This document shows, piece by piece, positions 23,622 to 34,723 of a DNA stretch of 49,970 bases. Below the pieces are notes generated by a model. It was not told the origin of the DNA and did not search any database. It saw only the letters and a program-made list of their open reading frames with translations. Source of the DNA: Stenocarpella maydis (lineage: Eukaryota; Ascomycota; Sordariomycetes; Diaporthales; Diaporthaceae); contig NQMI01000021.1 in the NCBI GenBank assembly GCA_002270565.1, forward strand, positions 361,717 through 411,686. Direction: 5' to 3'. Position numbers and translations under genes: made by a program. Positions within the stretch are counted from its first letter, which is position 1, and every line of letters begins with the position of its first letter.

Positions 23622-23810
23622 CCATCAAATCAATCCATGCATCCATGCACCCATGCATCCATCCATTGCATCCCCCCATCCATTCATTCATCCAGCATTG
23701 GTCTTGTTGGCTCCTTCCAACGCGCAATGCGCACACGTACGCGTACACACGCACGCGCACACGCACACGCACACGCACACGCAAACCCAAACCCCAAACC
23801 CCAAACCCGC
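23622..23810. repeat. Compound microsatellite: CATC/ATGC, ACGCAC and CCCCAAA units
   Basis: Consecutive short repeats: ATCCATGC-type units (about 23622-23700), ACGCAC/ACACGC units (about 23741-23782), then AAACCCC-type units (about 23783-23805). The last resembles, but is not, a telomere repeat; fungal telomeres are usually TTAGGG. Open frames here are repeat artefacts. Confidence 0.85.
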
Positions 23811-25568
23811 CCACGACCGACGGGGCGGCTGGCTGCAAACGGCGATGCGTATTCATTCGTTGCACACAAAGCCAAAGCCCGAAGAGCAAGAAAGAGGGCA
23901 GCAGCAAGCCCCCTGACGCAGGTACACCGCGGCTAGGGGTACGTACCTTCACGCTATCTATACACATGTGGGTACCAAGGTATCTACATAGGTACGTGCC
24001 TCGAGGTGGACAGGGGGCTTCGTCCAGCCACTAATCTTGTGGATCAGCCGCTAGGCTGGTTAGCACGGTAGCAAGCAGGCTCTTTGGCTTGTGACGGGCT
24101 GCCTTTCTGTCGGGCCTGTCGATCTTCCCCCTTTCCCTGCTGCAACCACCCAATTTACCTCGCGTCCATCTGCTGTCGCCATCGCATAGCCTCCTGGCCA
24201 CACCCCTGCCCCGGGCCTGGACTGCCCTGCTGGTTTGCACACCTCTTCAAGGTTCCTGGGCCGGGGGTTGATTGCAGCAATTTAAGAAATTCCCCATCTC
24301 GAGTGGAGGCTCCCCTCCCATTTGCTTGCTGCCCGCCATTGCAACCCCCGTACGGATAGACTAACTACCTGACTACCTAGTCTACATAGCACATAATCCC
24401 ATCTGCTCATTTATGGCACAGATACAGTATGCCACTATGTATGTGACACCCCAGGTTTGCTATTTTGCGACTGGCTCTATTTGAGGCTCATGGTTAAATG
24501 GGGTGAACAACTCAGAACTCTTGGCCCTTACCTCCCAATAACTTGGTCTCAGTATGGTAGAGTACGGAAACCTCCACTGGGTGCTGGATAAGAGAAGGAG
24601 AGAGAGGGAGAGACAGAAAAGAAACAAAGACACCGTGATGGACTGGTGATTTTTGGATTTGACCTCGTCACTCGTCTGTCTGCCCCAGTTGACGACATAC
24701 GGGGGCAGATACGTACAGGAAGCGCACAACCACAAGCAGACGGAGAGGGAGAGGTAGGTACGTACCGCAGCCGGACCCACTCTTTCCTTGTCCCAGGCCT
24801 AGTGTAGTGTAGGTGCCCAGTCCTGGTCCAAGACCGCCCTGGTCTCCCAAGGCCCTGGCTGCCCACATCGCTTATTAACACCGACCCTCACCTATTCCGG
24901 GCCCTGCTGTGTTCTTTTCCTCATTTTCCACTGGCCCAGTGCTTCCTTCTTTTTCTACCCGCATATCCCCCCCCCCTTTCCATCCCACACACACACCTCT
25001 GCCCACTTCTTCTCGACCTCAACCACCACCGACCCATCCGTCCGATTCTTCTTTTTTCTTTATTGCACCCTTACCCGGCACCGAACCTCGTTTCGTGGCG
25101 ACAGGCTTCTCTTCACCTTCCCCCCTTCTCGTTCTTGGGCCACGTCCTGCTTTGATCCCCCGTGCCTCACCGTCGTTTTCGTCTCGCACAACGACGCACC
25201 ATCCGGGCCTCCTCCTTCGGATCAGCCCGTTTCGTGTCTCAGCGGATCCTCAAACCTGATTCTGCCCCACGTCCTTCGTTAGCTTAACCCACATCTCGAC
25301 CGCTGCGACGGCACTCTTCAAGAGGCGGCTCCCCCCTCAGCCCAGATCCAGCCACATCCGACCCGATCCATGCCTGTCGACTTGTAGAACACTGGTCTTA
25401 GACACAGCAGCTTCCCCCCTACTTCAGCTCCTCCCGACTGGCTTCTCGCTACAGCTTGACCTGGCTTGAAAGACAGCAGCAACAGGACAGCAACACCAGG
25501 GTTGGTCAACTCCCGAACTCCCAGTCACCACACCTCAAAAACAGACAAGGGAACAAAAGGTCGACCGG

Positions 25569-27260
25569 ATGAACTCACCAATCTCCCTGTCACCAAAGGA
25601 TCTCAAAATCATGGGTGCCATGATGCCTCCCCCGCAACGTATCTTCAACATGCGGAACCCCTTCTCCAGGGCGATCCTGCTGGCCGTCGTCGTGCTCCTG
25701 CTCTTCGTCATGACCATGAAGCAGAACACGTACGATGTCCGCTCCGCTGTCATGAAGGCTGCCAACACAGCCAAGCAGACCATGACCACACAGCACCCGC
25801 TCGACTCGTCCACCAACGCCTATGGCGTCGACGACAGCCGGTGGCAAGATATGCCCTCCAACAGCTCCGCCCTCATGAACTGCAACTACGACACCAAGCA
25901 CCTGAAGGACCTTCAGGACAAGTACGAGCTCGGCGAGCAGTTCGAGTACTTCAAGCGATATGTCAAGGTCTCGCGCCAGGACATCGAGAGGAAGACCATG
26001 ACCAAGCTTGACCAGCGGTTCCTCCCCAACACCGCCAAGACGGTCGACCTGGGCAAGAAGAACCTGAACGAGCAGTGCCCTGAGCCGCTTGTCGTGCCCG
26101 TCACCAAGTCACCCATCCCCGACACTGCCAACCTCACGGACTTCATCTTTGGTGTCTCAACCACATACAAGCGTTTTACCGAGCCGGAGACAAGCCCCAT
26201 CAACGATTGGAGCTACTGGCTCACCGACAACCACGGCAACTCCAATGGGGGCAAGATGGTCCTGCTACTCCTGGACGCCAGCGACGATGAGCTTTACGAC
26301 GCCTGGGACCGCCTGCACAAGATCGGGATCGACGCCGATGTCTTCCACTCTGACAGCTCCATGGAGATGGCCGTCCGCTACCTGACCCTTGTCCCAACCC
26401 TCTACAACCACCGCGAGCGACCCAACAAGAAGTGGCTTGTTCTCTGCGACGACGACACTTTCTTCCCCTCCCCCAACTCGCTCGCCAAGCGCATGTCCGC
26501 CATTGATGCCAGCCGTCCCCTCTACATCGGCACATTCTCTGAGGATGTGAACCAGGTTCAGCGTCACGGCTCCCAGGCCTTCGGCGGTGCTGGTGTCTTC
26601 ATCTCCCTCCCTGTCGGCCAGATGATCAACGAGCTCTACGAGACATGCAAGACACCTCAGAAGCTGCAGGAGGCTGATTCCGGCTGGGGCGCCCAGGGTG
26701 ACATTCTCCTGCGGAAGTGCATCTACGAGAACAGCGACGTTCGTTTGACCCTCGAGAACGACCTCTGGCAGCTTGACCTGTATGAGGACCCATCCGGTTT
26801 CTACGAGAGCGGAATTAAGCCTCTGTCCCTGCACCACTACCGCGGTGGCGGCTGGCACTACGCCTACCCCTTCGAGTACACCAAGATCGCTCATCTTTGC
26901 GGCGAGGACTGCACCATGCAGCGCTTCATGACCCAGGATGACTTTGTCATCTCCACTGGCTACAGCATTGCGCAATACCCCGAAGGTGCCAACTACAACT
27001 GGGACCAGATGGAGCGGACCTTTACACCTGCACCCGAGGACCACGGCTGGAACTTGGACCACGCTTTCGGCCCTCAGCGCTCATCTCTGCTGAGGACTGG
27101 TGAAAAGATTGCTTGGGATCTCAAGACCGCCCATGTAAACGATGACGGCACTGTGACGCAAATCTACGTCCGGAAAGCAAAGGACCCTCGGTGGGTGGAC
27201 TCCGAGGGCTGGCCGATGAGCCAGGTCGACGGAATCATTGAACTCGTCTGGCTTCCATGA
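25569..27260 (+). CDS. GT31-like (fringe/DUF604-type) type II membrane glycosyltransferase
   Basis: Uninterrupted 563-aa frame. Two starts are possible: ATG 25569, or ATG 25611 (MGAMMPP...), which has the better context (A at -3, G at +4) and would give 549 aa. A short cytosolic tail is followed by one membrane span (about residues 34-50, AILLAVVVLLLFVMTM), then a lumenal stem and catalytic domain, as in Golgi transferases. The metal/nucleotide-sugar motif is CDDDTFF (D294-D296), preceded by KWLVL. Later FGGAGVFIS and GWGAQGDILLRKC match the donor/acceptor-site stretches of fringe-like enzymes. The expected reaction is transfer of a sugar from a nucleotide donor onto a glycan. The specific sugar is unknown. 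A CT-rich leader of about 600 bp precedes it, often seen before well-expressed fungal genes. Confidence 0.9.
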   Translation: MNSPISLSPKDLKIMGAMMPPPQRIFNMRNPFSRAILLAVVVLLLFVMTMKQNTYDVRSAVMKAANTAKQTMTTQHPLDSSTNAYGVDDSRWQDMPSNSSALMNCNYDTKHLKDLQDKYELGEQFEYFKRYVKVSRQDIERKTMTKLDQRFLPNTAKTVDLGKKNLNEQCPEPLVVPVTKSPIPDTANLTDFIFGVSTTYKRFTEPETSPINDWSYWLTDNHGNSNGGKMVLLLLDASDDELYDAWDRLHKIGIDADVFHSDSSMEMAVRYLTLVPTLYNHRERPNKKWLVLCDDDTFFPSPNSLAKRMSAIDASRPLYIGTFSEDVNQVQRHGSQAFGGAGVFISLPVGQMINELYETCKTPQKLQEADSGWGAQGDILLRKCIYENSDVRLTLENDLWQLDLYEDPSGFYESGIKPLSLHHYRGGGWHYAYPFEYTKIAHLCGEDCTMQRFMTQDDFVISTGYSIAQYPEGANYNWDQMERTFTPAPEDHGWNLDHAFGPQRSSLLRTGEKIAWDLKTAHVNDDGTVTQIYVRKAKDPRWVDSEGWPMSQVDGIIELVWLP

Positions 27261-29280
27261 GATCTCTGATCACTGCCGACCCTTTCTTTTCTCTTGACAC
27301 TATTACTTCTATGGCAGTTACGCACTCCCGAATCGCTGAGTCAGGAATCACTCGGATTGCGCTCCAACTCCAACATGACGAGTCTGGCCCGTTTTCGACC
27401 TTGGGGGCTGCATTCTCGCATTATGGCGCGCCCGAGATACCGAATTGCGCTCGAAATCTTGGTCGGCTCGAGCTTGGGATGAGTCCTTGGCGACATATCG
27501 GACGAGCCGTCGGCCCAGTCACCCGTGCCGTTACACTCGTCCCTTATTCTCGCGGCTACCCAGGGGGGCCGCGGCAGTGTCCACAAAAGGCTGGAGCCAG
27601 AACCTGAGACTTGAAACCTGAACAGCGCCCGACCAGATGTCATGGCGCCGACAAATCTTTTAGACCAGCTACAGCTTCTTGCGACCAGGGGTTGTGCGGC
27701 CGCAGTTTTCACTGTCATGACAGTCCACCTGAAACGGGATAGGGCGGTCGTGTCAGCCCGCCCTCAAGTCATGCATGATGGCGAATGGTGATGCGTAATT
27801 ATCAGCGGGTGTACTATCCTACCACCAACCATCGATTTTATTTTGTCACGCTATCAACCAGAACACATTTACGGGGGCAGACGGATGTGCATTGCATACG
27901 GCGGCAAATTCGGATACAGCCGCCCTGGCGTTTGGCAAATTTTCTACAGCTTCTACCGATCTACAACACAAAGACACCGAACGGTGTCGGATGTATATAC
28001 CATTGGTCGCTTTTGATATAAACGATGGGTGACACGGCGATTGTTCTGGGATAGATGGAGCTACTGGGGTCCGGTCTTGCTTGGTGGGGTAGGTGGGTGC
28101 AGCGCATGCTTCTTGTGGCTAGGCTGGTGGTACAACTTGGATGAGGCTGGTTCTGGAAAACCCCGGGAGCTTACTTTGGAAGAAGCTCTATTGGATGTAC
28201 ATACCTTTTTTGGATGCGACAAAAGTGTCGTCAGTTGTCTCAGGCGGGGTAAATATATATAGAAAGAAATCCAGCCAAGATCAAACAGCGTCAACATGTT
28301 CTGTGTGCCCTCGTGGATCAAAAGCGTCGGCCTCATGGGGACACGACCCAAGGGTATCCGGTACACCAAGACGGGGACCGTTTCCTGACGCCCTTGCGGT
28401 TGGTTGCACATCGTATCCCACGTCCACGGGATATTTGATGTCCTTGCTGGTGCCACCAACTAGCTCGTGGGGCCAGAAACCACAACATCTGCGGCTTTCC
28501 ACGCGTACGCCCACGTGGGCGCACCATATGTGTCTCAGAGGTGAGACTTCCCCGGCCGGGCGGGGGCGAGCTTGCTTGCTTGCTTCCTTGCCTGCTGCCG
28601 CTGCTGCTGCTGGGCTGGAATGCATATTCAGTTCGAATTTGCACGCACGCCAAAGTGGAAAAAAAAAAAATACACACTCAGTACACCCGGAGATGATCCA
28701 TTCGGTCAATCGGTACGGACACACAAGGGTGCATGCAAAACACGGCAAGGTTGGTGGTTTCGGTGTCACGGATTCTGCCGAGTTAACTCATCCTCCCTGC
28801 CACTCCAAAGCCAGCCAGCCTTTCTCTCTATGTACTAGACTGGCTGGCTGGTTTAGTGCTGGCGCCTGTTGCGGGATCAGAAGGGGTCCTGGGCGTTCTC
28901 CCTGTAGGTAGGGAGGGGGGATTTTCATAGTTACACAGCGACATTTCTTTTGGCTTTTTCCCCCCTTGTCTCGCGCTCCTGCACCCATAGCATTGATAGT
29001 AAGGATGTGTGTGTTTCTAGCAATTCATCTCGGGGTGGGTGCTTGCAGATAGGGTTCTACTTTGGCGGACTTGGCACATCTGACACGGGGGCGGGGGGGA
29101 AACCAAATACCATTAGAGTTCATTAGATTGCAATCTCAATCCAGCCAAGGTATCATCATCATCTGTACGGCAGCAAAAATTGCCCATGTGCTGCGCCCCT
29201 TGCTCCACTATTCCCAACGCCCGTCAGTTTAGCCCCCCGTCCGTCTATTTAAGCTGTACTGCAAAGCATAGTCATGGCGG
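27261..29280. other. Convergent 3' spacer between GT31 and SYLF genes
   Basis: No supported gene. Frames on both strands at 28030-28910 lack motifs and partly arise from CTG-rich repeats near 28600. A run of twelve A lies near 28660. The flanking genes converge here, so untranslated 3' sequence is expected at both ends. Confidence 0.5.
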
Positions 29281-31306
29281 TCACCTATGATGCCCGGATC
29301 TTGGTGCTCTTCGCTGGAGTGAGTCAGACCTCCAGGTTCGAATCCCCAACGCCCGGCCGCGCGACGCCGTCGTCGGCATATGCGGGAGGAGCTGGTCCCC
29401 GCCCGCGTCCCCATGCGACGCCTCGCCGGGCCCGGCCGTCTCCGTGTAAGGCGGCGCCATCGAAACGGGCCTCTGCTGCGAGAGCCCGCCCGCCGCGCTC
29501 GCCTGCTCCAGCTGCCGCCTCTCCAGGAGCTCCTGCTCGCGCGCCGCCTCGCCCTCGGCGGCGGCCTCGGCGGCCTTTGAGCGCGCCGCCGGCGTCGTGT
29601 TTTGCGCCTGCTCGCGGCTGCCCCAGCTGCGGGGGGTGTGGAGCAATCACCCGAGGGGCTACGGGCGGAGGGAGCCGCGAGGCCCGGCGGTCGCAACGCT
29701 CTCGTGGACGCGGCCCACCGGGGCGGGGGCGCTTTTGTTGGTGGGGCAGCCGGACCGGGAAGACCGGTTCGAACCAGCCGGTAGGCCGGGGCGCGTTGCG
29801 TGGCCGTACGTGTCCGATGGGCCCTGCTGGTTCGCCCACGTCTGGCCAGGCCCTTGCTGGGCCCTCCAGCCCTCTGCGCCCTTGATGGTGTCGAAGAGCG
29901 GCTTGACAACTGTGATCCAGTTCTCCTTGCCAGGGACCAGGGGTGCCTCGCCCTTGAGGATGTTTTGCACGCTCACGGGCTCACCGTAGAATGCCGCGTT
30001 GGCGTCCTTGCGCTCGGTGACAATTGTGCCGTCCACCTGAACACCCGCGTAGAAGCCCCGCGATTTGACGTAGGAGTAGGTAGGCTGCTTGATGGCCTGC
30101 TTGATACCAGAGGGCTTGCGATCCTTGCCGGCCTGGGGCCGTTCTGCTGTTTCGCCGCCTGTCTTGTCTGCGGCCGGCTCGTTCACGGCCGGAACTGGCT
30201 CCGTGTTGTCGGAATGCTTCTCACTCGCGGCCGGCGGGGGAGTGGCCGGCTTGCCTTCTGCGTCCTTGGTAGTGTCCAGAGACCCCGGGTCGCCGGCCTT
30301 GGCCTTGCCCTTCTGAGACTGCGGGGCTGCGAAGTCGACGCTGCCGCCTGCGCCCCACGGGCCGGCGACGACAGCAAGGTCGGTACCCAGGGACATCCTG
30401 GTCTTTGTGAAGGCCTCCAAGGCCTCTCTCGTGTTGATTACGACAATACAGTCGTAGATGTCCAGACCAATCATGAAGCCGGCGCCGACGCTGTGGACCT
30501 GAATGCCCGATGGAGGCGACCAGCTGCCGTCAGGGAGACGGGCGACGATGACACCGGACCCGGTTGCACCGGAGACATGGAATCCGGCGCGGGCGGTGGT
30601 GAAGATGGCGAGGCCCACCGCACGGTTGATGACCTTGGAAGGGATGGTCAGCAGGGTTCGGTTCTTCTTGGGCTTCGCGGCGGCAGTGACGGGCTTGCCA
30701 TCGGCGTCGGTGGTGGGGGCCTCGACAGTGTCGGGAGCCTGTGCATCGGTGTAGATGCCATCCTCTATGGGCCAGAGCGTGTTAGTGCCTATTCCGTACA
30801 GCGAGTGGGGCAGGTTCCGGGGTTCAGGTGTTGGACGTACTGCAGAAGCTCCTCAGGATCCTCGCCGCCTTCTCGCACTCCTTCTCCATGGTGTCAGGCA
30901 GGAAGCTCTCGGAGCCGAGCTTGTTTGCCAGCATGTTGAAGGGGGTTGCGGCCTTGCCGCCCCAAGCACTGAGGCGGGAGCCCCATCCTGCCTTCTTTGG
31001 GGCGCCGTCGCTGTCGGGAGGAGGGACCTGGTGGGCAGTCTGCTGTGTCTGGGCGGTTGGGGCCTGGGCCTGGGCCTGGGGCTGAGCCTGGGCCTGGGGC
31101 TGGGGCTGGGGCTGGGCCTGGGCCTGAGGATGGGCCTGGGCCTGAGGATGGGCCTCGTGGGCTGGAGGAGTGCTGTCATATAGCTCCGAGTTTGAGTCTG
31201 GGACAGGCCGATTGTTTGGGTTCATGGCGAGGCCATTGTGCCCTGGTGGTGGGCCGGGAGGGGGGGGAGGGAAGTCGTGCTCGCTGGAGGGGTTCTTGTC
31301 GGCCAT
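29281..31306 (-). CDS. SYLF (YSC84/DUF500) domain protein
   Basis: Exons are 31306-30841, 30764-29810 and 29626-29281, giving 588 aa. Intron 1 (76 bp) runs GTACGT to CCATAG with a CACTAAC branch site. Intron 2 (183 bp) runs GTACGG to CCCGCAG. Phases agree at both. The order is a Pro-rich N-terminus, an H/Q/A/P repeat (residues about 50-85), then the SYLF domain from about 155 (RSFCKDGIY, LLTIPSKVINRAVGLAIFT, GSGVIVARLPDGSWSPPS, DLAVVAGPWGAGG, YSYVKSRGFYAGVQ). A coiled, charged tail follows (EAAREQELLERRQLEQ, PVSMAPPYTETAG). SYLF domains bind phosphoinositides and, in yeast Ysc84, actin at endocytic patches. No SH3 domain is seen, unlike yeast Ysc84. The last about 38 residues may be in the wrong frame: a -1 shift near 29412 would give an APPAYADDG...GVGDS tail that looks more natural. 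Confidence 0.88.
31050..31155. repeat. Hexanucleotide repeat coding for Q/A/P/H-rich segment
   Basis: Tandem GGCCTG and GGGGCT variants on the plus strand encode alternating Gln-Ala/Pro-Gln/His-Pro on the minus strand, within exon 1 of the SYLF gene. The frame is kept. Length changes here would alter only the linker. Confidence 0.9.
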
Positions 31307-31796
31307 GACGATTGAGGTGGGGGAGGAGATGCGTGAATAGTGGAGGCTCAGGCTGGAGGTGATGTGGGTTGTTGATGCCTCCCGTGTGCTGCTAGCTTGA
31401 GGCGTTGGCGTGCAGGACAGAGGTCAGAGAAGGGGTCAGGATTCAGTTATTTAAGCTTGACCTGCTTGTCAACCCTTGGCTCTCGGGCGACTGAAACACG
31501 CGTCAGAATGTCTTGGCTTTTGGGCTCTGGCAGACGAGGCGACAGTCAGTATGGCCATTGCTGGAGGAGCGCGAGCGGCACAACAAGCTTGCGAGCTTGC
31601 GGACAGGGCACGTCATGGCGTGGCACTGTGGCTCAGAGCTTTACCACAGTGCCTAGACATAGTACCCGGACTACCTACTTACCTAGGTAGTGAAGTAGGT
31701 ACTTGGGCAGGTGGAGGCAGCCGGGGGAGGGGCGCAGGCAGAGGGCCGGATGTGGCGCAGCTCAGGCTTTAGTGTAACCTTAGTGGTGAGTTTCAT
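31307..31796. other. SYLF promoter region and 3' end of DUF6546-like gene
   Basis: Both neighbours are on the minus strand, so this 490-bp stretch holds the SYLF upstream region. It has one 9-bp inverted repeat, listed separately. No gene is seen. Confidence 0.6.
31672..31701. repeat. Inverted repeat TACCTACTT / AAGTAGGTA
   Basis: Perfect 9-bp arms (31672-31680 and 31693-31701) flank 12 bases that contain the palindrome ACCTAGGT. It lies about 370 bp upstream of the SYLF start codon. It could be a dimeric regulator site or a hairpin; nothing else supports either. Confidence 0.75.
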
Positions 31797-33853
31797 TCAA
31801 ACTTGGCTGACTGCGCATCGCATGGGCGTGTACGGTACTGTCTCCCTCCACGCTGGTACCTCTGAGGGGCACTCTCCATATTTATGTACATCTGCCCCCA
31901 CCCGCGTCTGCATATCAGAGACAGGATGCAGTATGAAGTCTCGCAACTTCAAATACCGCATGATGGCCCCATGGCGATAATACCGACTACAAGGCAACGG
32001 GTCCAGTCTGAAGCTGAGTTGGCGGGATGCGCCCCTTGCCGCCTCCTTCCAAGCCTTGATCACACTGGCTCCGACCTTGGAGAGCCATGAGCATCTCCAA
32101 GTCACCTCGCAGGTCCCAGACAGTACTCTGTCTGTCGTTTCGTACCTGAGGACGGCCGCATGGCCACCTCCACAACTCCACAGCTCCATGATTTGCAGGC
32201 TGGGCAGTTTCGTATATGCCTCAGCAGCATCCAGCAAGATCCTCCTGACTTTACTGCTGGCACCAGGTACGAGATTCTTTTGGGAAGTAATGGCAAGCGA
32301 TTGCAGATTCGGCAGGGCGCCAGTCGGAAACTTAAGGCAATCCACTGCGTCGCTTATAAAAGATATGGCAAGGTGCTTGAGATTAGCAGCTCGCCATGAG
32401 AGCCCTTCGAGCACCCGGACGCCGGGTGATTGCAGGAACCGGAACCTGTCATCCATGCCGAAAAGCCCACTCAGGTCCTTCAGCCTGGGAGACTTCGAGC
32501 TGTACTCCTCAAACAGAGACAGCCTCTCGAGCGATGATGGTACGCCGTGCTCAAGTACCGTACCTGTGCGCGAATATTTCTCCAGGGGGGAGTCTCCGGG
32601 AACCATCTGCAGAGGTCCGAACTCCGCCTTGTACTTCCGTTCACGGACGGGGTCGGGCAGACGCCATCGCTCATATCTGATGCTGTGGCTGTTATGACTT
32701 AGTCACCAGGTACGGATCCAACCGATGCATTGTCGAGAATTGGATAAAAGACAAATCAGTGGCTGGAGGGGTGGCTTGTACGTACAGGCCCACCAACGAA
32801 TCCCGAAGGAGCTTCCTAAAGCTCAAAGGACTTAATTCCCGGCAGAATTGTCGCCGGAGAACAAAAGAGGATATCATCTCGACCCGGGGTAGCCTGTGTC
32901 TGTACTTCCCTTCGGGTGGGTTCAGGTTGGGTCGGATACCAAAAAAGTCGAGTTCCAAGGGCCTGGTGACCCTTGCCACGATTTGTGCTGGGCCCAGCAA
33001 CAGTCCTGGTGATGGGCAATGGTATAGGCCCAGAAAGAATCCATGGAAGATATCGTTGATCTGTTTCTCTCCCCTGGCAATGCCCGCTTTGTATCGCAAG
33101 ATATAGTCCCTCTGTACACTTATCGGCTCCGCATGTGGATAGTCCCCTTGTAAGCGGGCACTGTCCCGAAAGCAATGTTGAGAGTCACTTGGGGAGCAGG
33201 CGCTGAGCTCCAAGGTCAGGCTCTGGTCTGGATCCCATTTTTCCCAGCCTGAAAGGATATCCAGTAACGACCAGATTGCCGTTGTAAATACGACGTTGTT
33301 CCTATCCTAGTGAGCAATGGTGGTTGCCGGCAAGGGATATTCCATCGCAGACTTACTTGACATGTTCTTTTGCTCCTTCTGGTGACATGCATATCTTGCA
33401 ATCATATTTCAGAAGCTCTACGTGAAGCCATATATGCCTAACGCGCGGCATCGGCATGCGTCGTGGTACAGAGGCCACGGGAGCGGTTCTTCGCCTTTGC
33501 TGCCCACCGGCCTCACTCTTCATGCCACGTGACCGCCGTTTGACGATCCTCCTGAAATCAGTCAGGTCCCCAGAGCCATCGCGTAGGACGAGTTTGGTGA
33601 AGTTCAGCCCCTCAAAGAACTCCTGGAACTGCACGCCCACGGCAGCATAAGCTGCGCGATGCCTTCTGTCTTCAGGAGAGTGGGGGTTGTAATCCTGGGC
33701 CAATTCCCACAGGATTGCTTCCTGTACAATTAAAGGTAGCCATTGCCAGCTTATTGGTGCTGCCGAGGAAGGTTTCGCGACTTCCGCCTGCTGCGTGTTG
33801 CCCTGCCGCTGGTTGCTGGGCACTCCCAAGGTTCTTCCACTTCTGGTTCGCAT
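31797..33853 (-). CDS. F-box/DUF6546-like protein, three exons
   Basis: Exons are 33853-33357, 33301-32786 and 32682-31797, giving 632 aa. Intron 1 (55 bp) starts GTAAGT and ends at the second of two close AGs, the only one keeping frame. Intron 2 (103 bp) starts GTACGT; its acceptor could be 6 nt further upstream (exon then from 32688) with the same phase. Near residue 35, SWQWLPLIVQEAILWELA resembles the short F-box-like helix pair at the start of fungal DUF6546 proteins. The middle has LELDFFGIRPNLNPP, and the C-terminal half has IRYERWRLPD, LKHLAISFISDAVDCL and MELWSCGGGHAAVLRY, the type of leucine-rich segment these proteins share. No catalytic motif is known. F-box proteins usually recruit substrates to SCF ubiquitin ligase, but this is not shown for DUF6546. 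The gene is intact. Confidence 0.65.
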
Positions 33854-34723
33854 GGTAACGTATAGACAGACTAGGCTGACTAGGCTGACTATGAGGAGAT
33901 TCTCTCTGCCCTTTATATGCTAGGGATTTAGGATGAGTGTATGGGGCACTCGTTTGTTAAGTCAGTTGAGACTTTGTAAACTTGGCCTTGGGTCTGCTCA
34001 AAGTGCTGTCACATGTTCACCGCGCTGTCGTTTCACCGCGCCGTCTCCGCGCCAAAATAATGTTAGTCACTAACTATACAGGCGTAGGATGTGCGCACCG
34101 GCTATCTAAGTAAACCCCCGGTGCTGGACCGTCGTGAAAAGAAGCATTAAGTCCTGGTGTAGGTGGCTTTTTTTGCAGTCATAGTTTATCTGCCAAGAAA
34201 AAGGCCTACACTCGTCCCAGGGTAGGTAATACGTAATACCTTCGAGGGCTAGAATCTCCCGCCCGAACACAGGGAGCCATGGGAGCGACGCCAGCTATGG
34301 AAGGGAAGACTTGGGCTGGCAACCTGCGATCGTTTTCATCATTCAAAGTGGGCGCAGGGGCTTATGAGGAAGGGCCAGCTTCTAGCATATGAGGGCGAAA
34401 AGTGTAATGAGACACTATATATGATCCCATTTTTTTAACGAGGATGTCAGTATGGCTACTGATCTGAGCGCCCTTAGCATGGTATTCGCATGGATTACTG
34501 GTGGTGATGAAGTTGACAACAATATATTTTATCTAGAGGAGTTGAATTCGCCAAGGCAGAACTAGAGGTTACTTTAGAATAGGTAATGTGCAATAGTACC
34601 TTAGGCTGCCTGACGGCTTGCACTTTCTCCCGATCGTGCTTATTGGACCCCACCTCATGGAGAATGTTTCAACTAGAGGAGCCTCAAAAAGATACCGTGT
34701 GTCCTCGACTGCCTTCACCGCAC
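33854..34723. other. Spacer upstream of the DUF6546-like gene
   Basis: Apart from the TATA box near 33914 no feature is recognised. Composition drifts to more AT around 34400-34600. No transposon sequence is visible. Confidence 0.5.
33911..33917 (-). promoter_or_regulatory. TATA box of the DUF6546-like gene
   Basis: On the minus strand CATATAAAGGG places TATAAAG 58 bp upstream of the start codon at 33853, a normal distance for a short fungal leader. A duplicated 10-bp GACTAGGCTG-type motif lies between it and the ATG. Confidence 0.5.

Larger units (their letters stand above)
15928..25568. other. 9.6-kb interval without a convincing gene
   Basis: Many GC-rich frames overlap on both strands, but none shows a family motif, consistent codon pattern or plausible splice signals. 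Contents seen: short tandem repeats (listed separately), CT-rich tracts from about 24900 to 25350 that look like the leader and promoter of the glycosyltransferase gene, and otherwise unique sequence. The AT content is not raised, so it is not a RIP-mutated transposon. It may be long regulatory DNA, non-coding transcription, or a fast-evolving gene that I cannot see. Confidence 0.5.

Noticed and set aside
23780..23806. Telomere-like CCCCAAA repeats
   Set aside because: Only a few imperfect units, different from TTAGGG, and adjacent to other simple repeats.
29265..29360. tRNA-like GGTTCGAATCC motif at about 29334
   Set aside because: The flanking bases do not form a T-stem (only the inner two pairs), and no D-arm or acceptor stem is found. 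The motif falls inside the SYLF coding tail (GDSN in the alternative frame).
29800..30939. 379-aa plus-strand frame opposite the SYLF gene
   Set aside because: Antisense shadow; the SYLF motifs and splice sites are on the minus strand.
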